Origin: Hysterangium stoloniferum
Taxonomy: Eukaryota; Basidiomycota; Agaricomycetes; Hysterangiales; Hysterangiaceae
Direction: 5' to 3'
Length of the DNA stretch: 64,000 bases
Assembly: GCA_015178975.1 (NCBI GenBank)
Contig: WHVD01000009.1
Location: 1,302,001 to 1,366,000, forward strand
The position numbers were made by a program, and so were the translations under genes. This document shows positions 42,640 through 53,896 of this stretch, piece by piece. The first letter of the stretch is position 1; each line of letters begins with the position of its first letter. Below the pieces are notes generated by a model, which saw only the letters and a program-made list of their open reading frames with translations, was not told the origin of the DNA and ran no database searches.

Positions 42640-43429
42640 TAAAACCAATATCAATAAGATTGGGTGAGATAGGCATCAATATGTGTGGAAGAAAGCTGGA
42701 GAACCACTTTCTGATAAGACAACCTAACCTACAGTCAAGTATGGAGGTGGAAATATCATGGTGTGGGGCTGTATGGATTGGAATGGAGTGGGAATGCTTG
42801 CAGAGATTGAAGGAAGGATGGATTCTGCACAATATATGGCCTGGACAGCATTATCTAACTTGCCAGAGGTGATTTGATGTATAATCCTCCTTTAATCAAT
42901 AGGGGAAAGCTTGGAAGGACATCCTCCTTTCAGGTTTTATTTGACCATGTCCATCTCCTGACCAATTCTACTTATTAGTAGACTTGCTAAGACCTATTAT
43001 AGAGGCCACATTCCTATTGGAAAGTCCATTTTGGAGGAGAGAGATGCCCTATCCTCTTTTGAGAGGAGAAATAGCTTTCATGATGAGAGTAATAGTTGAA
43101 ATGTGACTGTCACAGTCATGTATCAATTAGAACATTAAATATATGTCACATAAATTTATTTTGGAATTTTTCCATTCCTCTAGTAGATGTTATGATAGAA
43201 TAAAACCAGTGAAAAGAGCAGGGGACAAAACTGTCCCAATGATTGGTTATTTCTAAATATTCACTGTGACACTAATTTCCATCAATATTATGTAATACTT
43301 GGAAATATCAATGTTAGTATGCTAGGGCATCTGCTAGAATATTTTCACCATTTTAGTAAATTTATGTGATCAGTTATACAACATTTAATAGGAATCATCA
43401 AAACATTGGGACAGTTTTGTCCCCGACTG
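42640..43429. mobile_element. Tc1-type transposon 3, rearranged relic
   Basis: From 42640 the plus strand shows degenerate transposase (HQYVWKKAGEPLSDKTT, KYGGGNIMVWGCMDWNGVG). From about 42845 the N-terminal transposase region follows on the opposite strand. The right terminal repeat (about 43218-43429) has the outer end CAGTCGGGGACAAAACTGTC (inverted) and an inner inverted copy, followed by TA. The left terminus is missing. It is a third subfamily with the same terminal design as Tc1-1 and Tc1-2. Confidence 0.8.
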
Positions 43430-43499
43430 TATGCCACTCCCTTTCAGCACTGACCTAACACTTAACATGTGATGCTAATGGTGGTGTTTGTACAACATT

Positions 43500-45290
43500 T
43501 GGCATTATCGAGAACCTGCAGCTTCTGATAGGTGGTGTTGAAATCCACGTTCATGCTTGGATTATTCAGAATGCACCTTATCATCTGCTTTTAGGCTGGC
43601 CTAGGCCAGCCTTTCCAAATATCAGTGAGGGCCAACACAGAAAATATTGGTGAAACTCTATTAATACAGGGTCCTTCCAGGCCAGGATTCAAGCTACAGG
43701 TTCCAATGCAACCACACTCACAACAATGGGTGCCAAATGCATCATCCAACCTGTATCTCTCTGACAAAGGGCACCTCCCACTTCCTCTGGCCCTTTTCCC
43801 CAACAGATCAACACCTTCATTATTAGCTTCATCCCCCACAACCAGCAACACACCCTTCTTCTCTTCCCACTCCCATTTTGCTGGGCAGTATTTTCATGCT
43901 GTTTATGATTCTTGGTCCCCTACACTTGCACTAAAATACAAACCTGTTGCCTGAAAGGTTCACCCTGTGGCTACAACTATGCCTACTGATGCATTGCCCA
44001 GGCGGCAGTTCCCTAGCAACCCTATCAATTCTTTACCTCTCCTCTTGCCCCTCCCTCCTGACATTGTCAAGTTTTGTTCCCAGCCTACAAAAGAACATTG
44101 AGATGGACTCAGGATTCATCGAGAATTTTTAAGTAATGAAGAAGTAAAATTAGTTTTTCAAGTTCTCCTCTACAACAAATCAGCTCTAGCATGGAATGAT
44201 TCAGAGCGGGGCATGTTCTGCACTGACTATTTTTCACCCATAGTTATTCTGACCATTGAGCATGAACCATGAGCCCTCAAAAACATTCCAATTCCCCTTG
44301 GGCTCAAATATGAAATTATACAGTTTATCAAACAGAAAATCTCCAGCAGTCTTTATGAACCTTCAGGCTCTTCTTACCAATCATGATCGTTTTGTGTGCC
44401 AAAGAAAAATGGGAAATTTCATATTGTTCATGACTTACAACCTCTGAATGCAGTCACTGTTCCCCCTGACATTGAGCTGTATGCTGAGCATTGCATGGGA
44501 AGATCAATTTACATGTTGGGTGAATTGTATGTAGGATATGATCATGCACCACTTGCAGAACAATCCTGAGACCTCACATCATTCCAAACCCCCCTTGGAC
44601 CCCATCATCTCACATGTTTGCCAATGGGATGGTCCAATTCCATTTCTATCTTTCAAGGCCACATTACTTTTATTTTACAGGATGAAATTTACATTGCCCC
44701 CCTTTTCCTCAATGATATACCTATGTATCTTGGGACCCAAAACACACTATGAGTTGCAGGATGGCAGTTATGAAACTATCCCTGAAAATTGTGGTATTCA
44801 ATGTTTTGTTTGGGAACATTTTTTAGATGTTAACAGGATATTTCACCATTTGAAGCATGCTGGAGCAACATTTTCAGCAAGTAAACTCTACATTGGAATG
44901 AAGGAAGTCAATATTGTCAGCCACACATGTAACTATCAGGGCCATATCCCAGATCAAGCATATATATCAAAAATCCTTAACTGGCCGCCTTGTGAAAATC
45001 TCACTGAAGTGCGAGGCTTCTTGGGCACTTGTGGAGTGGGTAGAATTTTCATTGCACACTTTTCTGAACTCTCTCATCCCCTAGCTTCATTGACACAAAA
45101 AGACAAACCTTTCATTTGGGAGGCACTTCAGCAAAATTTGATGGATTTACTCAAAAAAGCTGTAATGTCTGCACCGGCACTCATTCCCCTCAATTACGCA
45201 TGCAAAAGGCCAATCATTGTGGCCATTGACTCGTCAAATATCGCTGTAGGATGGATTATCTATCAGTTGGATGAACACAGCCAATGATGC
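43500..45290 (+). pseudogene. Gypsy relic C: protease and reverse transcriptase region
   Basis: Pieces include HAWIIQNAPYHLLLG (protease end, about 43560), MGNFILFMTYNL or, in the next frame, the equivalent of a K..FR.VHDLQPLN segment (about 44410), DEIYIAPLFLNDIP in a shifted frame (YxDD region lost, about 44685), CGIQCFVWEHFLDVNRIFHH, HAGATFSASKLYIGMKEVN, NLTEVRGFLGTCGVGRIF and RPIIVAIDSSNIAVGWIIYQ. Many stops and frame changes occur before 44538; afterwards a 249-codon open stretch remains. It belongs to a different Gypsy lineage from A and B (no close similarity). Confidence 0.85.
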
Positions 45291-45299
45291 CCCTCAAGA

Positions 45300-45884
45300 T
45301 ATGCTTGGAATGATCATAAATCTTGCTATTCACAGCTAAAAATTGAATTATATGGCATTTATTGTGCTCTGAGGGCCCTCAGGCCTTTTCTTATTGGTCT
45401 ACCTGTATTCAATCTGGACGTTGATGCCAAGTACATTAAAGGAATGCTCAATAACCCAGATATTCAGCCAAACAATGTGATGAATTGATGGATCACAGCC
45501 ATTTTGCTATTTACATTTCAGCTCATACACGTACTTGGGAAGGGTCATGTAGGACCAGATGGTTTGTCTAGGCAACAAAGTGTGGAAGGTGATGTGGAGG
45601 ATATGGATGATGGATGGATTGACAATGTTTTAGGTTTAGGGGTATGGATTAATAGTTGGACAGATCACAATGGATACTTCACAAACAACACCCTCGACTC
45701 TGCCTCTTCTTCCCCATTTTCACCATTTTCCTTTAATAATGTGACCAGATCTCTTCAAAGTGACATTCCCTGCACTCAAGACAACATTTTCATGGATTCC
45801 CAACTGCCTCTCATTTCCAACTTTCTTTCAACCACTCAAAAAGCACCTGGACTGTCTGAAGCAGTAACAAAACAATTTATTTGA
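45300..45884 (+). pseudogene. Gypsy relic C: RNase H and tether region
   Basis: It reads CYSQLKIELYGIYCALRALR, NLDVDAKYIKGMLNNPDIQP, then (after TGA near 45487) LIHVLGKGHVGPDGLSRQQS and an acidic spacer. These are the RNase H C-terminal motifs of the same Gypsy lineage. Confidence 0.8.
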
Positions 45885-46021
45885 AGATCTCTGCACTTTT
45901 TTGTCAAAAACAGTAAACTCTGGCACTGTAGCAACTCAGGCATGCATTGCCTTGTAATTCTCAATCTGAACAAATGTCTTTCTCTCATTTCGCAGGCACA
46001 TGATCAACTGGGACACAAACA

Positions 46022-47058
46022 GGCATTTTCAATGTGAAAATTTTGTTGGATCACTTTTGGTGGCCAGGACTTGACCATGATGTAGCATGGTTTGTCAAGA
46101 CATGTCATGAATGCCAACTCCATAGCACACAACATGTTTTTATTCCTCCTATGGTCACCACCCCTGCCTCACTCTTTCAATATGCACATCTCGACACTAT
46201 GCACATGCCAAAGGCATCAGGTTTACAATACATTGTTCAGGGCCACTGTTCTCTTACTTTGTATCTGGAGTTCAAGATACTGGCACATGAAACTGCAGTA
46301 ACATTGGGAAAATTCATATTTAATGATATTCTCTGTTACTGGGGTGCCCTTTCAGAAATCATTACAGACAATGGCACTCCTTTCATTGCAGCATTGGACT
46401 GGCTTGCCTCGAAATATCACATCCACCACATTTGCATTTCTGTATACAATAAACAAGCTAATGGCATTGTCGAATGCAACCATTGTACCATTCATGAATC
46501 CCTAATTAAAACCTGTGCAGGCAACCTCTCTCATTGGCCAGAAACTGTACTCATGTTTTTTGGGCCAATCACGTCACTGTCAAGAAGGATACAGGTTATT
46601 TGCCATTTTACTTGGCCCATGGAATTGAGCCAATTATGCCTTTTGATGTTGTCAAAGCTACTTACCTCATGCCAAAAATTGACACCCCTCTTCCAACCAG
46701 CGAACTTGTTGCCCTCTGTGCTCGACAACTTGAAAAACGACCAGTGGATCTTGCTGCTATCAAAGAATGCATCCTGAAGTCCTGTTATGCATCCATCACT
46801 CAGTCTAAGAAAGACCACGAGCACCTCATAGTTGACTACAATTTTAAGGAGGACTCACTCGTGCTGGTAAGGAACTCACATGTTGACACAGAATTATCAC
46901 AGAAAACAAAACTGCACTACTTGGGTCCACTTACTGTTGTTCGTCAGACTCAAAACAGGGCCTATATCTTAGCTGAGCTGGATGGTGCAGTTAGCAAACT
47001 ACCTATGCTGTGTTCTGCCTTATTCCATACTACCCACACTCTCGTACAATCATCCTAG
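46022..47058 (+). pseudogene. Gypsy relic C: integrase
   Basis: It reads DHFWWPGLDHDVAWFVKTCH and CHECQLHSTQ (zinc-binding region), HLDTMHMPKASG (first D), EIITDNGTPFIAALDWL (second D) and NKQANGIVECNH (E), then after a frameshift near 46540 VKKDTGYLPFYLAHGIEPIM and SLVLVRNSHVD. The catalytic triad persists although the reading frame is split. No chromodomain and no clear LTR were found downstream. Confidence 0.85.
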
Positions 47059-47433
47059 TCACTTCATTTGTCAATCCCAAGGATATTCCATATGATGATA
47101 TTTGCCCTTCAAACTCTGACAAGTAGACTCACCCCTACACCCACTGCATCTGTCAATCCCTCAGCACACTTATCACATCTGCAATGACATCGACTACCCT
47201 GCGAGATCCCTTTCAACGTCTGGCTCTTCACTTGGGTGCTACATCCTTTGCATCTCTAACCAAACATTCTCCACACTTCAATACATAATCGGAGCAGTAT
47301 CATTGTCACAGCAACATAACATGGAGATTCACTGAGGACAGTCCATATTTAAGTGCCTGGGAGGTGTAAGGGAGTGAGACTCCCTACACAATAATATTGT
47401 CATCAATATCTGAGATGTCACATGTCTATTATC

Positions 47434-47640
47434 AAGCATCCGTGTAGATTGTACCATTTGCCTAGATTGTACCACTCATGTAGATTGTACCACTCATGTA
47501 GATTGTACCACTCATGTAGATTGTACCACTCATGTAGATTGTACCACTCATGTAGATTGTACCACTCACATAGATTGTACCACTTGCCACTTGCATAGAT
47601 TGTACCACTTGCATAGATTGTACCACTCTCAGTTTCATTT
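47434..47640. repeat. 18-bp minisatellite
   Basis: The unit CACTCATGTAGATTGTAC is repeated about ten times with variants toward the right (CACTTGCATAGATTGTAC). The matching open frame on the minus strand (GTIYMS repeats) is an artefact of the period. Confidence 0.9.
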
Positions 47641-47689
47641 TTATGTATATAAGGCTCTCAAAATTCCTTGAAAAGAAGACAACTAGTTT

Positions 47690-48856
47690 GTACACATCTT
47701 CCCCATTAAGATACTTTGTGCTCACAGTACAAAGTACCTTACAACCTTCCATTGCCATTATTGAAGGCCCTGTATGGCAAAAAACAAGGAGGAAATGAGT
47801 GGAGAAAAACATTATATGGATTCATGGTCAAAGAACTTACCTGGTACTGTTCCGACTTCAACAGTGCTGCATTCTTCAAAACATGTGATGATGGAAGTTG
47901 GGCCATGGTTACTTTTTGGGTGGATGATGCAATGGCTATAGGTGATGAAAAATGACTCTTACAACTTGAAAAGGCATTTAGCAAACAATCTGGAATTCTG
48001 GATATTGGGAACAAGCATTCATCGAAACACTGATTATTCATATTGCAAAAGGAATACATTGAAAACATTGCAAGAAAATTCAACATACTGAACTCCAAAC
48101 CAGTTTGGTCTCCTATCCCACTTGGAATTGATTTTCAATCCATTATGTGACCTGAAAATAAAGAAGAATGTGAAGAAATGGAGAAATTCCCATATTGTGA
48201 AATCATAAATAGCTTGATGTTCACTGCCATGGTATCACATCCTGATATTGTGTATTCTGTTAACAAATTGTCGCAATATTTGTCAAACCCAGCAAAAGCA
48301 CATTAGAACTTAGCAAAATGAGTCCTCCAATACTTATATACCACAATCTTCATTTGGGAGGAGGAGTGCTATGTTTACACATGTGCTCAGATGCAGATTT
48401 TGCTGGTGATACTGAGGACAGGAAGTCAACTGGAGGATACATCATATTTATAGGATCAGGGGCCATATCTTGGTCATTGAGAAAACAGTCAACAGTAGCC
48501 CTATCTCCAATGGAAGCTGAATACATCACTTTATCTGAAGTGGCACATGAGGTTATGTGGACGAGGCACTTCTTGGAGGAATTGGATATTATTTACAAAG
48601 AGCCAACAGCAATTTTCGAGAACAATCAAGGGATGATCACATTTGCTCATAATGGACACACTCTAAGAAGAATGAAACATATCAAAGTTAAATATCATTT
48701 CATTCAACACCTAATTGAAAACAGAACAATCCAACTTATCTATTGACACATGAAGGAAATGATCACAGATATATTAATGAAGTCATTACCACCATCGACT
48801 CATTCTTCTCATATGCACCAACTGGGTATTGACACTTCAATGCTTGAGGGGGAGTA
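47690..48856 (+). pseudogene. Ty1/Copia relic: reverse transcriptase end and RNase H
   Basis: It reads LPLPLLKALYGKKQGGNEWR, VTFWVDDAMAIGDEK (the YVDD box as WVDD), FNILNSKPVWSPIPLGIDF, MVSHPDIVYSVNKLSQYLSN, then SDADFAGDTEDRKSTGGYII, VALSPMEAEYITLSEVAHEV and KHIKVKYHFIQHLIE. This is the Copia order. Stops near 47953, 48030 and 48148 break it, and everything upstream of the RT fingers is gone. Confidence 0.88.
48846..48856 (+). other. Polypurine tract of the Copia relic
   Basis: GAGGGGGAGTA lies directly before the TG that starts the LTR, the standard arrangement in Copia elements. Confidence 0.7.
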
Positions 48857-48857
48857 T

Positions 48858-49046
48858 TGAGATATGAGCATTGAAGGATTAGGCACCATAATGAGTGGAG
48901 CCACAAATATGATACAATAGGTGATGTGGGTTATGATGTATTGATCCACTTAGTGGATAAACTCTAACCACCTGTACAATATATATGTACAAGAATTAGC
49001 ATAAAGAAAAAAAATAAGAATACAAATCCTCACTCGTTAATCTTCA
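48858..49046 (+). repeat. Probable 3' LTR of the Copia relic (about 189 bp)
   Basis: It begins TGAGATATGAGCATTG after the purine tract and contains a TATA-like ACAATATATATGTACAAG. The end at CTTCA (49046) is a best guess because no second LTR is present for comparison. Confidence 0.55.
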
Positions 49047-49333
49047 AAAGAATCCCCCTAGAGCTTCAGGTAGTGATTGAGGAAGGAATCCTCAGCCCTT
49101 GTTTGGCCAGATCCTGACATGTAGTTCCTCAGGTGATTTGAAGCAGGTGTAAGCAAAGGAGTCACTTCAGCCAATGATGAGGGCGATGATGGCAAGCAGT
49201 GTTCTGTGGCAAGTCTACATGGAAAGAATCCAGTCAGATATGCAAGTAGTGATGAAGGAAGGAATGCTTTGACATTCCAAGTCCTTGTGTCACTTGAAAC
49301 ATCTTCCAAATCATCAATAGAGAGGCTCAGGAT

Positions 49334-50980
49334 TTGTTGGCTGTTGACAATGTAATGATGAGAATCTGTACACTGATGATATGTACATGTATATTAGGTT
49401 TTCAGATACAGCAGGGAAGAAGACAGATGCTGTCTGAATTGGGGCAGTTGGTCAGACATCAAAGACACCTTGAACTCTTTTCCAAGGATGCTTCCATACA
49501 GATGAAAATGCTTGTTGTGGATTCATCTCCTGAGGATTCTACACATTCTTCACCTCAGGTGGAAGTTCAGGTCCCATGGGGTGCCTCTGAGGTTTACACC
49601 GATGATCAATTGATGGCATTCTGGTTCATGATCAATGAGAGAGGCCATCTTCTGAGCTGTACAGGCTGTCGCCATGCTGTATTTCCAAGTATTGCTGTCA
49701 ATTGCACTGAAAAGCATCACAAGATAAAGGGTGTGCTGAAGGATTTTGGGGACGAATTGGCTGCCCAGTTTGACCTTATTGGATTGGTGGATGAGATGAA
49801 ATAAGTTTGGCCATAAACCCCAGTCAAACCATATCATGGCATAGACAATATCCTGGATTGCTACTAGTGCAGAACATGTAAACATGTTTCGGGTAAGAAG
49901 AAGTCACTCAAGGTGCATTACTACACTGAACACAAGGGAAAGGGTGTAATGTATAGCAGATTTTATCAGACGGCAGGACAGCACATTTGGCTGTGTTCAA
50001 ATTTCGCAAAGATCATTGGTTGTTACTTGGATATGGCAGAGACAAACAGATGGGAGGCAGACATTAGAACTTTGGAGGAACAGCCTGAAGCCTGAGCCTC
50101 TGCAGCCTATCCCCCTTTTGACAGTGGCTCACTGCACAAAGTGAGGTGGTTACAGTTTGTGAAAGACTTTGATGCAGGGAACATCCAGCCTATGTGGGAT
50201 TTAAAGTCAGCAAAGGGAGAAGTGTTATGGATGCTCACTGCCCTAGGTTCTTATCTTGGTCATGCAGGGAAGATGATTATGGCCCTTCCAATTCAAGTAC
50301 ATCAGTGGTTTAGTTCTTGAATAAGCTACTTTTGGCTGATATGATTTCAGTATACCCTCTAGGCAGAGTTTTGATGGGATGCAGATGGAAGAGACATACC
50401 AGTGATATGCAAGTGTGATGGCATCATTTTGCTCATGATTCATTGCAGTCTTTCATCTCAGAGGAATGTTTGAGTTACCCTTGAGCACAGAGCAAATGAG
50501 AATGTTCTCGAGTTTCTGGGTTGATCTGAGGGACTCCCAAGGGAAAGTTGGAGACAGGGGCATACAAGTAAGCCTTGATGCACTGAATAAGTCCCTCTTA
50601 CTCTCAGGTTTCTGGCAGGGAAAGAGACCCATTTCAACTGTCCTCTGGCATCCTTCCTGGTTGTTTTTAACTGGGATTATATGGGATTATTTAAGCACCC
50701 GAAGGTGATGATGGAACATTTTTCAGCTATTTGTTTCACCACAAGATGTACCGCTGGCTTTGAATGCATCATTGAGGGAGAGGATAATGTATAGGATGCT
50801 AGAAGCGATCAAGCTGAGATTTTTTTCAGGGAACCCATCAACAATGGGGAATCTGTATGGATTGTGGGGTAGTATCAGAGCAGCTGCATATGATCATACA
50901 GTGATGCCCTCATTTGCATTTACCCTGAGAGGTGGGAGTTTATCTTTAGAAACATTCATGGCTCAGTGGATGCTCTGATG
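49334..50980 (+). pseudogene. Two-zinc-finger (DUF3505/OrsD-like) protein, decayed
   Basis: The first half carries LLSCTGCRHAVFPSIAVNC with a following HH (about 49645-49710). About 200 bp on, CRTCKHVSGKKKSLKVHYYT then EH gives a C2H2 finger (49867-49935). Further matches are QTAGQHIWLCSNF, FDSGSLHKVRWLQFV and YRMLEAIKLRFFSGNPS (about 50790). The pair of fingers and spacing resemble fungal DUF3505-domain proteins, many of which are repetitive and element-associated. Stops at 49802, near 49866 and at 50093 make it a pseudogene unless spliced. Confidence 0.5.
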
Positions 50981-51179
50981 CAATTGATTCAACATTTGAT
51001 GGACTCTGTCAAGAGTGATGGCTCTGCTTCTTGAATAACAGCTCACTATTTCCCTTTCACTTTCTTACTCATAGGGTTATATGGGTGTAGCAGGATGCAT
51101 CTAGGGTTCATATTCTGTTCACATAGGGTTCATATTTGCTTACATAGGGTAGGTTTTATCAGCAGGGAGGAGGCTGAAT

Positions 51180-52050
51180 AGAAAGGTTCCCTCTTGGAGG
51201 AAAGACAATGTGTGGGAAGGTGTAGAATATACAAAACTTGGATCCAGGAGGAAGAACTGCCCTCAGGGCAAAGGGTTGACTCTTGGAGGCGAATCTTTGG
51301 ATGGGCAGCTCTAGAATATGCAAAACTCGGACCCAGAGCAAGAACTGCCATCAGGGCAAAGGGTTGACTCTTGGAGGCGAATCTTTGGATGGGCAGCTCT
51401 AGAATATGCAAAACTCGGACCCAGAGCAAGAACTGCCCTGAGGCCAAGGTTTGCCTGTTGGAGACAAGCCTTTGCATGGGCATCTCTAGAATATACAAAA
51501 ATCGGACCCAGGAGCAAGAACTGCCCTGGGTGCAAATGTTTGCCTCTTGGAGGCAACCCTTTGGATGGGCAGCTCTAGAATTTACAAAACTCGGATCCAG
51601 GAGCAAGAACTGCTCTCGGTGCAAATATTTGACTCTTGGAGGCAGGCCTTTGTATGTGCAGCTCTAGAATATACAAAACTCGGACCCGGGGGTAAGAACT
51701 GCCCTCAGTGCAAACGTTTACCTCTTGGAGGCAAGCCGTTTCATGGGAAGCTGTAGTATATACAACACTTGGACCCAGGAGAAAGAACCGCCTTCAGTGA
51801 AAAGGTCTCCCTCTTAGAGGCACTCCTTTGCATCGGCAGCTCTGGGAAATACAAAAGTCAGATCCAGGAGGAAGAACTGCCTTGAGTGCAAAGGTTTGCC
51901 TCTTGGAGGCAAGCCTTTGTATCGACAGCTCCAGAATATACAAAACTCGGATTCAGGAGCAAGAACTGCCCTCAGTGCAAATATTTGACTCTTAGAGGCA
52001 AGCCTTTGAATGGGCAGCTCTAGAATATGCAAAACACGGACCCAGAAGCA
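51180..52050. repeat. Tandem array of about 90-bp units, nine to ten copies
   Basis: Each unit contains CTCTTGGAGGCAA, GGGCAGCTCTAGAATAT, CAAAACTCGGACCCA and CAAGAACTGCC. Starts recur about every 83-96 bp (near 51310, 51406, 51490, 51580, 51668). Open frames on either strand follow the repeat and are not genes. Confidence 0.9.
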
Positions 52051-52056
52051 AGAACT

Positions 52057-52105
52057 GCCCTATGTGTATTCCCCCGTGAACAAGGTCTCATTTGCAGATG
52101 GTATT
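52057..52105. repeat. Short block shared with 10395-10445
   Basis: CCCTATGTGTATTCCCCC followed by a GAACAAG/CTCATTTG half-palindrome matches the reverse complement of 10395-10445, apart from about six differences. It marks the right edge of the 90-bp array. Confidence 0.55.
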
Positions 52106-52124
52106 GAAAGGAGGGGGTGTCTTC

Positions 52125-52570
52125 ACTGTTAAAACTGTGTCCTTCGCCATTTAAAACATTGTCTTTGCCATTCAGATCATTGCTCTCACCATTCAAACTC
52201 CAATATTTACCATTCACAGGTCTTTGTCATGATCTTGATTACTGTCAACACTGTTCCCATCGTTGTTGACACTGTCTTGCTTGCCATTTCGATCCTTGTT
52301 TTGATCCGTGTTCAAAGGGTCTTCGTCATCCATTTGATTGACACTATGGGGATTTGCCAGCAACGATACCTCGTTCCCCCAGTGGCATCGAAGAGGCCGT
52401 GTTCACTGCCCAAACTATCCCCTTTGCCTTTTAAAATGTTGTCTTCATCATTCAAACTATTGTGCTCACCATTAAAACTGCAATCTTTACCATTGACAGA
52501 ACCTCATCATGATTGTGATCACAGTGATTTTGATTGCCATTGACAACATTATTGTCATTTCCATTGAAAA
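52125..52570. repeat. Diverged tandem duplication, about 280 bp unit
   Basis: The series CTTTGCC..TTTAAAA, TTCA(A/G)A(C/T), GCTCACCATT and TTTACCATT, then CATGAT(C/T), GATT and GTCAACA/GACAACA, occurs first at 52150-52260 and again at 52425-52550. Confidence 0.6.
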
Positions 52571-52672
52571 TACTGATCAAAAATGTCTTCGTCGCCACAA
52601 GTCATTTTCCAAAGTGGTAACCAAAATGTCTACTCTGCCATCAAGAAGAGTTCCATCTAATCAGAACCAACA

Positions 52673-52906
52673 ATGGAATTGCTTTGCCAGTGCTTGGGAT
52701 TAGCCAGCAAACTTCATTTTAATTTCGATACCGAATGGATTCCCTCTAAAGAGAACATCATTGCTGATGTTGTCTCTCACTATCAGTATAAATCCATGTT
52801 TCCTGCTGCACCCTATCTCCTTCCCAAGTCTTCCCACAAAAACCTTCCTCTAAAATTGATCATTGATCCTCCACCTAGCTGTTCTATGGTCACACTCAAC
52901 ATGTAA
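52673..52906 (+). pseudogene. Retroelement RNase H C-terminal relic
   Basis: It reads ASKLHFNFDTEWIPSKENII and ADVVSHYQYK. The WIPSKENxxAD..S pattern is the end of RNase H in DIRS-like and Gypsy elements. Neighbouring frames show no integrase or tyrosine recombinase. It is too short to assign. Confidence 0.5.
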
Positions 52907-52909
52907 CAT

Positions 52910-53896
52910 TGTCGGTCCTTTTGACGGCATTCACTATTCGCCACTCTCAGTCCTCTGGACTTCCTTGGCTTCTCCTCTCCTTGGCCTGTGCTACTGCCGT
53001 GAGTGGTTGTTTCTCACTTGTGGTCGCAGCCAGCTCCGCTTTAGATCGCAACATGATGTTGTTTACCAGACTGTAGTAACAAAATAAGGGAAAGCTCTGT
53101 GTGCTTGTGGATACGGTTTCAAAGAAGCCGAGGAGCAAAAAGTGATGGATGTATTGCACTCAATGCTATTCACTGAGTGTGGGAGGACACTTTTGGCTCA
53201 AGACGGTCAGATTTAGGAGTTTGTTGACTCCACGCGATCGGGGGAGGAAAGGCGCGATATGTATATTCCTAGTTCGCGGATCAAAATGTTGATTTAATTA
53301 ATTAATTACGCAAGGAGAATATCCAGAGCTTCGAACATACTTGAAAAAGATGCGTAATCTATCCCGTGCCACAAAGTACTGTCCACGAAAACTTGAAGGA
53401 ACTTCCGGATGCACAATAATCATGACAACATCCCTGCCGATTGTCACACGTCTCCCGAGGAAAACGCAAGATATGTCACTTCTACAGCCAAAGAGAATCG
53501 CATATACACAAATTAAATTCCATATCTATAAAGGGGAGGGTGATGAGAAGTCCCCGAAGAGGAACCACAGTGTGAATTTTCAGTAAAGGGAGATAAGAGA
53601 TTTGGGGGTGACAACTCGCGTTGTACTTTGGCTCCTTGAAAATTCTGTCACAGGCAATTGTCGAGAGACTGTCTGAATTGTAAAACGAAGAATAGGATAC
53701 AAACATGAGTATCATCACTCTCACGGGTCTCAGAAACTGATAGTGCCCACGAGGACTACACACATTACTTTACATGAAATAGAATACCCAACAATGTATA
53801 AGTTTATATTTCTGAAAAAAAAAAGTCATCGGAACATTCTGAATGTCATGATACACGTTGCCTACTACATGCCACAGGTGGCTCCGGGAATAGTAT
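52910..53896. other. Interval without a recognised gene
   Basis: There are only weak open frames and an AT run (TTAATTAATTAATTA at about 53294). It includes the region downstream of the NLR stop codon. Confidence 0.6.

Noticed and set aside
42273-42872. 199-codon plus-strand frame taken as one protein
   Set aside because: It is a chance fusion of RHS/CRN-like sequence (to about 42605) with Tc1-3 sequence in an unrelated frame.
47462-47812. Minus-strand frame with GTIYMS repeats
   Set aside because: It is a product of the 18-bp minisatellite and overlaps the Copia relic on the other strand.
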